Of a stretch of 64,000 bases of DNA, positions 27,068 to 36,709 are shown in pieces. The stretch covers positions 1-64,000 of the forward strand of contig JBFOMB010000109.1 in assembly GCA_040830545.1 (NCBI GenBank), read 5' to 3'. This DNA is from HXMU1420-2 sp040830545. GTDB taxonomy: Bacteria; Pseudomonadota; Alphaproteobacteria; Rhodobacterales; Rhodobacteraceae. The position numbers were made by a program, and so were the translations under genes. Under the pieces are notes generated by a model. It did no database searches and was not told the DNA's origin. It worked only from the letters and a program-made list of their open reading frames with translations. Each line of letters starts with the position of its first letter. Position 1 is the stretch's first letter.

Positions 27068-27406
27068 TCACAGCGCATCTTCGTTGGTTTCACCGGTCCG
27101 CACCCGAACGGCTTGCTGCACGTCCAGAACAAAGACCTTGCCGTCGCCGATCTTGCCGGTCTTGGCGGAGGTGGTGATTGTTTCGATGACCTGGTCGACC
27201 ATCGCCGCTGCGACGACGATCTCCAGCTTGATCTTGGGCACGAAATTCACGGCGTATTCTGCGCCGCGATAGATTTCGGTGTGCCCGGACTGGGCCCCGA
27301 AACCCTTGATTTCAGTGACCATCATGCCGCCGACACCGATAGCGGTGAGCGCTTCGCGCACCTCTTCCAGCTTGAACGGCTTGATCGTTGCGATGATGAG
27401 CTTCAC
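27068..27406 (-). CDS. glnK: Nitrogen regulatory protein PII (GlnK)
   Basis: A 112-residue PII protein. The T-loop contains the uridylylation site Tyr51 (RGAEYAVNF), and the family signatures TEIKGFGAQSGHTEIYRG and GDGKVFVLDVQ are present. It senses 2-oxoglutarate, ATP/ADP and glutamine status and blocks AmtB when nitrogen is sufficient. The start is GTG at 27406 with AAAAGGGG upstream. Two inverted repeats in the upstream region (27442-27475 and 27525-27560) are candidate operators. Confidence 0.96.
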   Translation of the reverse strand: MKLIIATIKPFKLEEVREALTAIGVGGMMVTEIKGFGAQSGHTEIYRGAEYAVNFVPKIKLEIVVAAAMVDQVIETITTSAKTGKIGDGKVFVLDVQQAVRVRTGETNEDAL

Positions 27407-27441
27407 GAAATCCCCTTTTCTCAGGCCATGGCCTGCCTTGT

Positions 27442-27475
27442 TTGCACGTGCAGAAAGAACAGCCTGCGCGTGCAA
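27442..27475. promoter_or_regulatory. Imperfect palindrome upstream of glnK
   Basis: TTGCACGTGCAG (27442-27453) is repeated inverted as CTGCGCGTGCAA (27464-27475), 11 of 12 positions matching, with a 10-bp spacer. The GCAC...GTGC core is reminiscent of NtrC-type operators. It is 36 bp upstream of the glnK start. Confidence 0.5.
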
Positions 27476-27524
27476 GGGGAATGGAATCGGGCGAAATTCG
27501 GGCAGAGAGTCTGCGAAGCGGATC

Positions 27525-27560
27525 AAAAAATGTGCACAATTGATCGTTTGCACATTTTTT
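27525..27560. promoter_or_regulatory. Perfect 12-bp inverted repeat between glnK and the PBP gene
   Basis: AAAAAATGTGCA (27525-27536) and TGCACATTTTTT (27549-27560) are perfect inverted copies separated by 12 bp. It shares the TGCAC core with the neighbouring palindrome at 27442. It lies about 120 bp upstream of glnK and 100 bp upstream of the penicillin-binding protein gene, so either promoter could use it. Confidence 0.6.
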
Positions 27561-27658
27561 AATCACTACTTGCGATGCGCGTTAATCATTCTTCCCCCTC
27601 AACAATCCTTGTTGCTCGGGGTATTGTGGGCCAAACACAAAGGCCGGGCAGGGCTGGT

Positions 27659-29845
27659 ATGGCAAAATCGTCGAGACGGAAACCGCTGGTCGCGGAAAAG
27701 CGGTATGGCAATCGCACGTCATCCGCCAAGACGTCTGCGCGGTCAGGCACTGCCGGGGCGAAGGCACGCAAAAAGACCACGACCAAGTCGAAGAAAACCC
27801 GCAAATCCACGCGCAAACGCGGGGGCGGTAGCGGGCGCATTCGCTCAGTCCTGTTCGCGCCGTTCCGCTTCGTGTTCCGCATTGTCTGGGCATTGACTTG
27901 GCGTTTGGGGCTGATCGTCGGTCTGATCGTCGGCGGAGCTGTATTCTTGCGCTACACGACTCTGCCGGAACTGCCGGAGATGCTAGATGGTCGCGCGCGG
28001 GGGTCCGTCACGATGATGGACCGCAACGGCGAGGTGTTCGCCTGGCGCGGGGATCAGTTTGGCGGTGTCGTGACAACCGATACCGTGTCGCCGCATCTGA
28101 AAAACGCCGTGGTCGCGACCGAGGACAAGCGATTCTATCGCCATTTCGGGATCAGCCCGCGGGGCGTAGCCAGCGCGGTGCGGATCAACATGAGCGAAGG
28201 CCGTGGTCCGCTGGAAGGGCATGGCGGGTCCACCATCACGCAGCAGACTGCCAAGCTGCTGTGTCTGGGCGTGATCTATGACCCCGAGGTTTGGAAGAAC
28301 GAGGCCGAGTACATCCGCGACTGCCGCCGCACGACCATGTGGCGCAAGGTGACCGAAGCCATCTATGCCATGGCGATGGAGGTGAAGTACTCCAAGGATG
28401 AAATCCTCTCCATCTATCTGAATCGCGCCTATATGGGTGGCGGCGCATATGGAGCCGAGGCCGCATCGCAACGCTATTTCGGGAAATCGTCGTCGAAGCT
28501 GAGCCCTGCCGAATCGGCCATGATTGCTGGGCTACTGACCGCGCCATCTGCTCTGGCACCAACCAACAACCTGAAACGATCCCAGGATCGTGCAGCCACC
28601 ATCCTGCGCCTGATGAACGAACAACGCTATCTGGATGCAGAGCAAACGGCGTATTGGCAGGCGAACCCGGCAACGCTGTCGGCGGCGGCCAAGGCGAAGG
28701 CAGGCGGGTATTTTGCCGATTGGATCATGGACGTCGCGCCGGACTACTTTTCCAGCAACACGACCGAGGATGTGGTGATCCGCACAACCCTGGACCCCCG
28801 CATTCAGGCCGCTGCCGAAGAGGCGATTGCGTTCGTGTTTCAGGAAAAGGTCCGTGACGGGTCGAAGGCACAGGCCGCCATTGTGGTAATGGACGCCGAA
28901 GGGGCTGTGCGCGCCATGGTCGGCGGGCGCGACACCCGCGTTTCCGGTGTATTCAACCGGGCGACCCATGCAAAACGGCAGACCGGGTCGGCGTTCAAGC
29001 CGTTTGTGTATGCCGCCGCGCTGGATTTGGGGTTTTCGCCGCTGGCCACCGTGATGGATGAACCGTTCTGCATGAACGTGCCGGGGTCGGGGCAGTGGTG
29101 TCCGAAGAATTACACCAACAAATACTACGGCAAAGTCACGCTGGCGCATGCGCTGCGGGACAGTTTGAACGTGCCGGCGGTGAAAGTGTCCGAGCGGGCG
29201 GGGCGGGATAATGTGCGCAAGGTCGCCTCAGTCTTTGGGATCGACAGCGATCTGGCGCTGGGCCCTGCGCTGGCGCTGGGCGCGTCCGAAAGCACGTTGA
29301 TCGAGATGACAGGGGCTTATGCCGGTATCCTGAATGGCGGGTCGTCGGTGACGCCCTATGGGTTGGTAGAACTGACCCTGCAAGGGGACGATGAGCCAAT
29401 CATCGATTCGGTTGGTGGGATTGGTGAGCGTGTGATTCAGACACCGGCGGCAGAGCAATTAATTTGGATGATGGAACAGGTGGTCAGCCAGGGAACTGGC
29501 CAGCGGGCAAAGGTACCCGGCTGGCAAGTGGCGGGCAAAACCGGCACGACGCAAGAGGCGCGGGATGCATGGTTCATCGGGTTCACGGCGGATTATGTGG
29601 CCGGTGTGTGGATGGGGTATGACGACAACTCTCCCCTGACCGGTGTTACGGGCGGGGGGCTGCCTGCGGAGATCTGGAAAGAAGCCATAATTCGGATCAC
29701 CGAAGGTATGACGCCACGGCCTTTGCCGATGCGCGCACCGGTGCAGCCGAAACCGCAGCCCAAACCTAAGAAAGAGCGCCCGCGTGGTGGGATCGGGCGT
29801 GCGGTGGACGATGTGTTGCGGGACATCTTCGGCGGCAAGCGGTAG
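27659..29845 (+). CDS. Class A penicillin-binding protein (PBP1A type)
   Basis: A 728-residue bifunctional peptidoglycan synthase. A highly basic Lys/Arg/Ser/Thr-rich cytoplasmic tail (1-~65) precedes one membrane anchor (~80-105). The GT51 glycosyltransferase domain follows (ATEDKRFYRHFG near 155, GGSTITQQTAK, EIKYSKDEILSIYLN-type block), then the transpeptidase with SAFK near 447, the DSLN motif near 500 and KTGTT near 625. The C-terminus is Pro/Lys-rich. Start ATG 27659 is chosen because the cytoplasmic tail begins there; an upstream in-frame ATG at 27575 lacks support. Confidence 0.93.
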   Translation: MAKSSRRKPLVAEKRYGNRTSSAKTSARSGTAGAKARKKTTTKSKKTRKSTRKRGGGSGRIRSVLFAPFRFVFRIVWALTWRLGLIVGLIVGGAVFLRYTTLPELPEMLDGRARGSVTMMDRNGEVFAWRGDQFGGVVTTDTVSPHLKNAVVATEDKRFYRHFGISPRGVASAVRINMSEGRGPLEGHGGSTITQQTAKLLCLGVIYDPEVWKNEAEYIRDCRRTTMWRKVTEAIYAMAMEVKYSKDEILSIYLNRAYMGGGAYGAEAASQRYFGKSSSKLSPAESAMIAGLLTAPSALAPTNNLKRSQDRAATILRLMNEQRYLDAEQTAYWQANPATLSAAAKAKAGGYFADWIMDVAPDYFSSNTTEDVVIRTTLDPRIQAAAEEAIAFVFQEKVRDGSKAQAAIVVMDAEGAVRAMVGGRDTRVSGVFNRATHAKRQTGSAFKPFVYAAALDLGFSPLATVMDEPFCMNVPGSGQWCPKNYTNKYYGKVTLAHALRDSLNVPAVKVSERAGRDNVRKVASVFGIDSDLALGPALALGASESTLIEMTGAYAGILNGGSSVTPYGLVELTLQGDDEPIIDSVGGIGERVIQTPAAEQLIWMMEQVVSQGTGQRAKVPGWQVAGKTGTTQEARDAWFIGFTADYVAGVWMGYDDNSPLTGVTGGGLPAEIWKEAIIRITEGMTPRPLPMRAPVQPKPQPKPKKERPRGGIGRAVDDVLRDIFGGKR

Positions 29846-29879
29846 GCGGTCTTACCGGTTTCTACTCAAGAAAAGCGGT

Positions 29880-29928
29880 GCATTTGTCTGCAGGCAAATG
29901 CCAAGAGGCCCCGGATCAGGTCCGGGGC
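29880..29928. repeat. Two adjacent palindromes after the PBP gene, one a repeated intergenic element
   Basis: 29880-29901 is a near-perfect palindrome GCATTTG...CAAATGC. 29908-29928 is GCCCCGGA-TCAGG-TCCGGGGC, an 8-bp stem with a 5-nt loop. The same element recurs at 43484-43504 in the opposite orientation. Neither has a T-tract. They fill the gap between convergent genes and may act as terminators or as a dispersed palindromic repeat. Confidence 0.65.
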
Positions 29929-29968
29929 TACGGTGGTGTTTGGTTTGGTGAAAGCGTGCGTTTAAACC

Positions 29969-32011
29969 TCAGGCGCGGCCCTCGCGCAGCCAACCGGCGA
30001 GGATGAAGCCGGATGCCAGGAGCAGGACCAACCAGGGCGGCAGCAACGAGGATTGGGTCACACTGCGGGTTTCATAGGCCTCGCGCGGGGTAACCCCGAT
30101 CCAGCCGCGTCCGGCAGCAGGGCGACCGGCGCGAACGGTACGGATTGTTGGCACGCCTTCTTCCAACCTCAAGAGTCCGCCGCGCAGTGGCGCGACGACC
30201 GGTTCCAGCAATGCCGCAGTCGCAATTGTTTCCTCAAACTCGCGCGGAGCGGCAGGGCCCAGCCCGATAACAGCGGAATGCTTGCCCTGTTCCAGCCGGT
30301 ACAGTCCGATGTCCGGGCCCTCGAACTCTGCCGTGCGACGACCGGGGCGTTCTTCGCTCAACTCGACCTCGGTCTGGCTGCCGTCGGGGCCGGTGACCGT
30401 CACGCTTCCGACTTCTTCTGACAGGGTCTGACGGATGATCTTCATCGTCTGGCCGGTCGCTTCGGCCCACAGGGCTTCCTCTTCCAGCTCTGGTTCCTTC
30501 ATCATCCAATGGGCCAGTCGGCGGAGCAGCTCCAGCTGCGGTCCGCCACCTTCGTACCCCCGGCTCCAGAGCCAGGCGTGGTCAGAGGCCAGCAGCGCCA
30601 CGCGACCGTCACCCACGCGGTCCAGGATCAGCAGGGGTTTGTCATCGGCACCGGTCATGACCTCCTGTCCGGATTTCACTGTCACCTCAACCTGACGCAG
30701 CCACGACCCCCAGGTGTCCGCGCCCGACAGGTCGGTTGTCACTGGGTGCCGCTCCCCAACTTCGGTGATCATGGGGCGATAGCGTTCTTCGATCACGCGG
30801 GCAGTCGGCTCGGCTGGTACGACCGGGGCCAATGGAGAACGGAAGATACTGTCGGCACCCGCAAAATCCGGTCCCGCCGCGATCAGAACCGCGCCGCCTT
30901 CTTCGATGTAACTGGTCACGTTGTCCAGATAGATCGCGGGCAGTATCCCGCGCCGCTTGTAGCGGTCAAAGATGATGAGATCGAAATCCTCGATCTTTTC
31001 CAGAAACAGCTCGCGCGTGGGGAAAGCGATGAGGCTCAGTTCGTCGACCGGCACACCGTCCTGCTTTTCAGGCGGGCGAAGGATGGTGAAATGCACCAGA
31101 TCGACCGAGCTGTCGGATTTCAGCAGGTTGCGCCATGTGCGCCCACCGGCATGCGGTTCGCCGGAGACCAGCAACACCCGCAACCGGTCGCGTACACCGT
31201 TCATCTGGATCAGCGCAGTGTTGTTGCGGTCGGTGATCTCTCCATCCGCCTCAGCGACGGAAAACTGGATCACGTTGCGCCCGCCATGGGGCAGGGTGAT
31301 CGGGATTTCGATGTCCTGCCCGATGGGGATCGTCACACTGTCCGGGGCGGACCCGTCGACAGAGATTTGGAGCGCGACGCGCCCGTTGTTTTCAGGGGCC
31401 GCGCCCTGATCCTCGACCTTCAGGGTCAGCGTCACGGGTTCCCCGATGATGGCAAAGCTGGGTGCGTTGCGAACGATCAGGCGACGGTCCCAATCCGTGT
31501 CACGCCCGGTCATCAGCAGGTGCAGCGGGGCGGGCAGGTCCGGGGCAAGGTCCACGTCGTGCAAACGCCCGTCGCTGAGAGCGATGACACCGGCGATGCG
31601 GGCGCGGGGCTCTTCGGCCAGTACCTCGGCCAGTGCACCCATCAGCAGCGTGCCGGAATCGCCGTCGCCGTCGTCAACCTGAACGCGGCGCAGTTCCATG
31701 TTCGGGCGGGCCGCGATGGAGGCTTCGATGTCTGCAATCGCGTCATCGACCTGTGCGGGCCGGTCGGACAGCATCTGACTGGCACTGCGGTCTTCCAGAA
31801 GGACCACAATGTCGGTCAGGGGTTGGCGGTCTTCCTGCTGGTAGACAGGGCCCGCCAGCGCGCCAACGACAACGAGAGCAGCCAGCAGGCGCAACGCCCA
31901 ACCGGACAGGCCACGCCACAGGGCCAACGCGACGCTGGCTGCGGCCAAAACAGCCACGGCGGCGATCAGCGGCCATGGCAGGAGCGGGTCAAATAGGATC
32001 GTTCCGGTCAT
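29969..32011 (-). CDS. Membrane protein with VWA-like and glutamine-amidotransferase-like domains
   Basis: A 680-residue protein with two N-terminal membrane helices (~10-60), a large soluble region and one C-terminal helix (~655-675). The soluble part begins with a VWA-like segment carrying a DxSxS metal-binding pattern (LLEDRSASQ near 72-78). A class-I glutamine amidotransferase-like fold without an obvious catalytic triad follows at ~280-480 (RVLLVSGEPHAGGRTWRNLL, IEEGGAVLIAAGP). It is the last gene of the moxR-DUF58 operon and overlaps the 920-aa gene by ATGA. It probably acts in a chaperone-like envelope complex; the exact role is unknown. Confidence 0.75.
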   Translation of the reverse strand: MTGTILFDPLLPWPLIAAVAVLAAASVALALWRGLSGWALRLLAALVVVGALAGPVYQQEDRQPLTDIVVLLEDRSASQMLSDRPAQVDDAIADIEASIAARPNMELRRVQVDDGDGDSGTLLMGALAEVLAEEPRARIAGVIALSDGRLHDVDLAPDLPAPLHLLMTGRDTDWDRRLIVRNAPSFAIIGEPVTLTLKVEDQGAAPENNGRVALQISVDGSAPDSVTIPIGQDIEIPITLPHGGRNVIQFSVAEADGEITDRNNTALIQMNGVRDRLRVLLVSGEPHAGGRTWRNLLKSDSSVDLVHFTILRPPEKQDGVPVDELSLIAFPTRELFLEKIEDFDLIIFDRYKRRGILPAIYLDNVTSYIEEGGAVLIAAGPDFAGADSIFRSPLAPVVPAEPTARVIEERYRPMITEVGERHPVTTDLSGADTWGSWLRQVEVTVKSGQEVMTGADDKPLLILDRVGDGRVALLASDHAWLWSRGYEGGGPQLELLRRLAHWMMKEPELEEEALWAEATGQTMKIIRQTLSEEVGSVTVTGPDGSQTEVELSEERPGRRTAEFEGPDIGLYRLEQGKHSAVIGLGPAAPREFEETIATAALLEPVVAPLRGGLLRLEEGVPTIRTVRAGRPAAGRGWIGVTPREAYETRSVTQSSLLPPWLVLLLASGFILAGWLREGRA

Positions 32012-34770
32012 TGGCCCAACCTGTCCAACAGCGCAGGCACGTGGACCTGATCCGATTTGTAGTTCCCGGTCAGCACATGCATCACCAGATTGACACCAAA
32101 GCGATAGGCCAGCTCGCGCTGCCGCTCGCCCGAAAACCCGCGCCCGACCGGCAACAATGCAACCCCGTCGGGCGTGGTGGCCCAGGCCGCAGCCCAGTCA
32201 TTGCCACCAATCACGATTGGCGTGACGCCATCGTTGAGGTTGCGGAAGGGCATACCTTCGATCCGTTCGGCGTCGGGCGGGGCGGCTTCGACCCAGATTT
32301 CGCGCCCTCTGTGGCGGCCGGGGAAATCCTGTAACAGGTAGAAAGTACGCGTCAGCACGTGGTCTTCTGGCACTGGTTCCAGTGGGGGAATGTCCAGCGG
32401 TGCCGCCAGTTGTTGCAGCTTGCGTCCATTGGGGCTGGCGCTGCCGAACCCTGCGATGTCGGCGTCGCGCGTGTCGAACACGATCATACCGCCAGAGCGG
32501 AGATAGGCGTTCAGCTTGGCATAGGCGTTCGAGGACGGGATCGGTTGACCTTCGGTGATGGGCCAGTAAAGCAGCGGGAAGAAGGCCAGTTCGTCCATTT
32601 CCAGATCGACGCCCGTGGGATTGGCGGGTTCGACGGAGGTGCGGAAGAACAGCGTATCAGACAGGCCCTGCAATCCAGCGTGGGCGATGTCATCGACGTT
32701 GCGGTCGCCTGTCAGGACATGAGCCAACGACAGCTCGCTGGCGCGGGTGATGGCCTCGGCTTCGGCCTGCGCGTGGCCTGGTGTGGGCTGGCCGAGCACG
32801 GCAAAGGCCAGAAGGATCGAGGCAACAGCGCTGGTGGGCCACAACCGACCGGCCAAGGCCAGCGAGGCGACGACGTCAGCGGCCAGCATCAGGATCGCAA
32901 GGCTCAGCAACAGGCCGCCCAGATCGGTTTCTTCGGTGATGCTCAACCCCTCAACAGGGACGTCAGAGGGCCACACCGCAGCCTCCGGGAACTCTGGTCC
33001 TTCGACAACGTTCCGCGCCAGACGACGGTCGTCACCTGCGTAGACACCGGGTTGCAGATCCGGTCCCAACGGTGCCTCGGCCAGATCGGGGCCGTCCACA
33101 CCAGGCAGCGTTCCAGCTTCTTGCAGCGCGCCAAACCCGTTCAGCACCTGTTCGGGTGTCCAGGTGGTGCCTTCCAGATCGCTCGCGTCGGGTCGCTTGG
33201 TGGCCGACGACACGGCGAGCCGTTCCAGCATCTCAACAAACAGGCCGGACAACGGCAGGCTGGACCATTCTGCATTCGCGGTGACGTGGAAAAGGACGAT
33301 CTGCCCCTGATCCAGAGGTTTGCGCGTGACCAAGGGTGTGCCGTCATTCAGCGCAGCGATCACACGGTCCGCCAGCGTCGGGTCGGGCTGCGCCATGACC
33401 TGAGCGGTGACGCGAACCTCGCCCGGCACGGACAGGCCAAAAAAGGGCGAATCCTCGTCAAACGGGGCGAGTGACTTGGGCTCACCCCAGCTCATCGCAC
33501 CGCCAACGGTGCGGCCCCCTGCGCGCAGGCGCACAGGCATCAATCGATGTTCCGCATCACGGCCCATTTCACTGGCAGCAACGCGGGGGCCTGCAAAACG
33601 CAGAAGCAGCCCGCCTTCGGACACCCAACCTGCCAGTGCGTCCTCTTCGGCGGCAGAAAGGTTGGCGACGTCGGCCAGCACGACCACATCCGGGTTCGCG
33701 GGCAGCACTTCCATCAGCGCGCCGGTCAGCAGGTCGGCGGTTGGGGCCAAAGCCTGCTCTAGGTAATGCAGCGGGGACAAAAGCTCCAACCCTTCGCGAT
33801 CCACGCGCCCGGCGATCAGTGCAACCTCGCGCCGCCGCAGGCTGTCATCGGCCAGCGCAATCGCCCCGGCGGATCGCTGGCCCTGCAGCTCGAACCGGGT
33901 GATGCGGGCGCGCAGTTCGGAAGGCAGGTCCAGATCAACGCTGGCCGCAGTCTCCCCGGCTGTAAACTGCAACTCTGCGGTGCTCAGAACACGCGCCACG
34001 CCGCCCGGATCGCGCCCTTGCGCCAACAGGGTCATCAACCGTTCACCGCCGCCGTCAGACCGATGAGCGGTCAGGCGGACCTTGCCATCCTCGATCACCG
34101 GCGGCATCAGGCCATAGACTGGCAACCCGCTTTGAACCACGGTGACATCGCCGTAGCCTTGCAGCGCGTCCAAAATCGTTTCGCGTCCGGGATAGTTCAG
34201 CGCGTCGCCCATCCAGATCGTGTCGAAATTGCCGCCTGCCTCGGCCAGCGCGGCAATGGACTGTTCGGCCAACACATCCGATACACTCCACGCCTCGGGT
34301 GCCAACCCGGCGATGGTGCCCTGCTGCACGTCCGCGGCCTGAAACACGGGCGACTCAGGCGAGGTCAGCCGCAGAATCGCCACGGGACGCCCCGCGCGCC
34401 CGGCCTCGGTCACGCGTAGATCGGCATAGGCCAGCGTGTCGTCCCAGCGGGACGCACCGGCCCAACTGGCATCGAAAACAAACAGCAGCGGTCCACGTCC
34501 CTCGACAGATTGTTGCGGGTTCAGGACCGGACCAGCAAGGCCCAGAATGACAGCGGCCACCGCCAGCATACGGATCAGCATCAGCCACCATGGCGTTCGG
34601 TCCGTGATGGTTTCGTCGTCTTTCAGCCCCAGCAGCAGGACAACGCCGGGAAACAGCCGCCGCACGGGCGCAGGTGGCACCGCGCGCAGGATCAGCCACA
34701 GGATCGGCAGTGTCAGCAGGGCCAGCAGCAGCCACGGCGCGGTGAAGCCTATTCCGGCAATCGTTGTCAT
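32008..34770 (-). CDS. BatA-like/DUF4159 membrane protein
   Basis: A 920-residue protein. It starts with a BatA-type N-terminal membrane region (PWLLLALLTLPILWLILRAVPP, then a second helix near 65-85). A degenerate VWA domain follows (FVFDASWAGAS, where the third MIDAS serine is missing). The middle is an amidotransferase-like fold (~330-500), then two helices near 625-670. The C-terminal DUF4159 domain spans ~700-915 (AFFPLLYWPITEGQPIP, GGMIVFDTRDAD, GRHRGREIWVE). Starts and stops overlap both neighbours. Function is inferred only from the MoxR/DUF58 context. Confidence 0.82.
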   Translation of the reverse strand: MTTIAGIGFTAPWLLLALLTLPILWLILRAVPPAPVRRLFPGVVLLLGLKDDETITDRTPWWLMLIRMLAVAAVILGLAGPVLNPQQSVEGRGPLLFVFDASWAGASRWDDTLAYADLRVTEAGRAGRPVAILRLTSPESPVFQAADVQQGTIAGLAPEAWSVSDVLAEQSIAALAEAGGNFDTIWMGDALNYPGRETILDALQGYGDVTVVQSGLPVYGLMPPVIEDGKVRLTAHRSDGGGERLMTLLAQGRDPGGVARVLSTAELQFTAGETAASVDLDLPSELRARITRFELQGQRSAGAIALADDSLRRREVALIAGRVDREGLELLSPLHYLEQALAPTADLLTGALMEVLPANPDVVVLADVANLSAAEEDALAGWVSEGGLLLRFAGPRVAASEMGRDAEHRLMPVRLRAGGRTVGGAMSWGEPKSLAPFDEDSPFFGLSVPGEVRVTAQVMAQPDPTLADRVIAALNDGTPLVTRKPLDQGQIVLFHVTANAEWSSLPLSGLFVEMLERLAVSSATKRPDASDLEGTTWTPEQVLNGFGALQEAGTLPGVDGPDLAEAPLGPDLQPGVYAGDDRRLARNVVEGPEFPEAAVWPSDVPVEGLSITEETDLGGLLLSLAILMLAADVVASLALAGRLWPTSAVASILLAFAVLGQPTPGHAQAEAEAITRASELSLAHVLTGDRNVDDIAHAGLQGLSDTLFFRTSVEPANPTGVDLEMDELAFFPLLYWPITEGQPIPSSNAYAKLNAYLRSGGMIVFDTRDADIAGFGSASPNGRKLQQLAAPLDIPPLEPVPEDHVLTRTFYLLQDFPGRHRGREIWVEAAPPDAERIEGMPFRNLNDGVTPIVIGGNDWAAAWATTPDGVALLPVGRGFSGERQRELAYRFGVNLVMHVLTGNYKSDQVHVPALLDRLGQ

Positions 34771-35642
34771 CGCCTGCTCCCGTCGAGCGCATGGTAAAGC
34801 CAGATCAGTGCCGATTGCGCCGAGTCATTGGTGTGGTGCACGCCAAACTGCCATCCGGTTGCCCTGCACAGCGCCTGCAGCTCGTCCCGACGTGCCGCCA
34901 GCCGGTCGCGGTAGCGCGTCCGCAACTCGCCCGCTTTCAGCGTTTCGTGGCTGAGCGAGCCGCCGATGCTGCGGAAAATTGTGCGGCCCTGATAGGGGAA
35001 GCTTTCTTCGCTGGGGTCCAGCACCTGATACAGCGCTCCCCGTACACCTCGATCCGCCGCCTTGGTCAGCGCCAGCTTCACCTCTTCAAAGTCGTTCAGG
35101 AAATCTGACACGAACACGGCGCGTGCGTGGGGGATCATCGCCCGATGTTCGGGCAGGGCATAGTCCTCGTCACTGTCGCGGGTCAGCATTTCCGCCAGAC
35201 GCACGATCTGCGCATTGCCGCGCCGGGGCGGCAGTGTCGTGCCAGTAAGGCCCACACGTTCGCCGCCGCGCACCAACAGGATCGACATGGCCAGACCCAA
35301 CAGGCGGGCGCGCTGGATCTTGGTTTCCGCCACCCCGTCCGAGGCGTAGCGCATGCTGGCCCCCTGATCGATCCACATAATCACCGTCTGCGCGATCTGC
35401 CATTCCCGCTCGCGCACAAACTGAATGTCACCGCGCGCGGACCTGCGGTGGTCGATCATACGACGGCTGTCGCCTTCGCGCACAGGACGATACTGCCAGA
35501 AATCATCGCCCATACCCGCCCGACGGCGCCCGTGTTCGCCCAACAGGACCGTGCCGGCCAGCCGCTCCGCCCGCGCCAAAAGCGCAGGAAGCTGACCGGC
35601 CTCTTCCTCGGCACGGGCGCGGAGGGCGAGCGGTTCGTTCAC
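34767..35642 (-). CDS. DUF58 domain protein
   Basis: A 291-residue cytoplasmic protein with the DUF58 signature (GMGDDFWQYRPVREGDSRRMIDHRRSAR near 43-70, then a VWA-like fold with WIDQGASM near 90, a modified MIDAS). DUF58 proteins pair with MoxR AAA+ ATPases and VWA proteins in complexes thought to insert cofactors or assemble envelope proteins. It overlaps moxR and the 920-aa gene by ATGA on both sides, so the four genes form one translated unit. Confidence 0.9.
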   Translation of the reverse strand: MNEPLALRARAEEEAGQLPALLARAERLAGTVLLGEHGRRRAGMGDDFWQYRPVREGDSRRMIDHRRSARGDIQFVREREWQIAQTVIMWIDQGASMRYASDGVAETKIQRARLLGLAMSILLVRGGERVGLTGTTLPPRRGNAQIVRLAEMLTRDSDEDYALPEHRAMIPHARAVFVSDFLNDFEEVKLALTKAADRGVRGALYQVLDPSEESFPYQGRTIFRSIGGSLSHETLKAGELRTRYRDRLAARRDELQALCRATGWQFGVHHTNDSAQSALIWLYHALDGSRR

Positions 35643-36652
35643 GCAGCGGCCTCGGTCCGGGTCATTTCAGCGGCGGTGCTGTCGATCAGTTCGGCCAGGC
35701 TGTCGCCCCGTGCCCGCGCGGCAAAGTTCAGTGCCATCCGGTGTGACAGCACAGGGCGGGCCATGTCGTAAACGTCCTCGGCATTGGGGGCGAGCCGCCC
35801 TTCCAGCAGGGCACGCGCGCGCACCGTCAGCATCAGCGCTTGTGCCGCACGTGGGCCCGGCCCCCAGGCCACCGTTTCGCGGACACGCTCGGACGCACCG
35901 GGTTCCTCGGGACGGAAGGCGCGGACAAGGTCCAGAATAGCCTCGACCACACTGTCACCCACCGGCATCCGGCGCAGCAGAGTTTGGGCGGCCATCAATT
36001 CAGCCGCTGTGAAGACTTGGGTCGATTCCGCCTCTTCCACGCCGGTGGTGGCCAGCAGGATGTCCCGTTCTGTCCCGCGATCCGGGTAGTTCACGTCAAT
36101 CTGCACCAGAAAGCGGTCCAACTGCGCCTCGGGCAGCGGATATGTGCCTTCCTGCTCGATCGGGTTCTGTGTGGCCAGCACGTGAAACGGCGCATCCAAC
36201 GCGCGAGTTTCCCCGGCAACCGTGACTTCGCGTTCCTGCATCGCCTGCAACAGCGCGGATTGCGTTCGCGGGCTGGCGCGGTTGATTTCGTCCGCCATCA
36301 GCAACTGACAGAACACAGGGCCCTGAATGAATTTGAACGCCCGGCTGCCATCTGATCCGGTTTCCAGAACCTCAGATCCCAGAATATCCGCAGGCATCAG
36401 GTCCGGCGTGAACTGAATCCGGTTGCCGTTCAGCCCCATCACCGTGCTCAGCGTTTCCACCAGCCGCGTTTTGCCCAGACCCGGCAGGCCGATCAGCAAC
36501 CCATGGCCGCCGCACAACAGCGCGGTCAGCGTCAGGTCCACAACCCGCGTTTGGCCGATAAAGCGTTGCGTGATCGAGGCCCGCGCCTGCGCCAGCTTTT
36601 CTTCCAGCGCCTCGATCTCGGCGACCAGATCCTCGGTCTGCGACTCGGACAT
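35639..36652 (-). CDS. MoxR-family AAA+ ATPase
   Basis: A 337-residue AAA+ ATPase: Walker A GLPGLGKTR near 56, Walker B LLMADEINRA near 118, sensor 1 ATQNPIEQEGTYPLPEAQLDRF near 158, and a C-terminal lid. MoxR proteins act as chaperones for VWA/metal-dependent partners, which are encoded directly downstream. ATG 36652 is chosen because the family's N-terminal helix begins there. The 57-bp gap to the divergent DUF1285 gene contains the promoters. Confidence 0.93.
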   Translation of the reverse strand: MSESQTEDLVAEIEALEEKLAQARASITQRFIGQTRVVDLTLTALLCGGHGLLIGLPGLGKTRLVETLSTVMGLNGNRIQFTPDLMPADILGSEVLETGSDGSRAFKFIQGPVFCQLLMADEINRASPRTQSALLQAMQEREVTVAGETRALDAPFHVLATQNPIEQEGTYPLPEAQLDRFLVQIDVNYPDRGTERDILLATTGVEEAESTQVFTAAELMAAQTLLRRMPVGDSVVEAILDLVRAFRPEEPGASERVRETVAWGPGPRAAQALMLTVRARALLEGRLAPNAEDVYDMARPVLSHRMALNFAARARGDSLAELIDSTAAEMTRTEAAA

Positions 36653-36709
36653 GACATTCCTTTCGGTGGACTTATATGCTTGTACCAAAGTGTATCGCGC
36701 AGAACGGAA

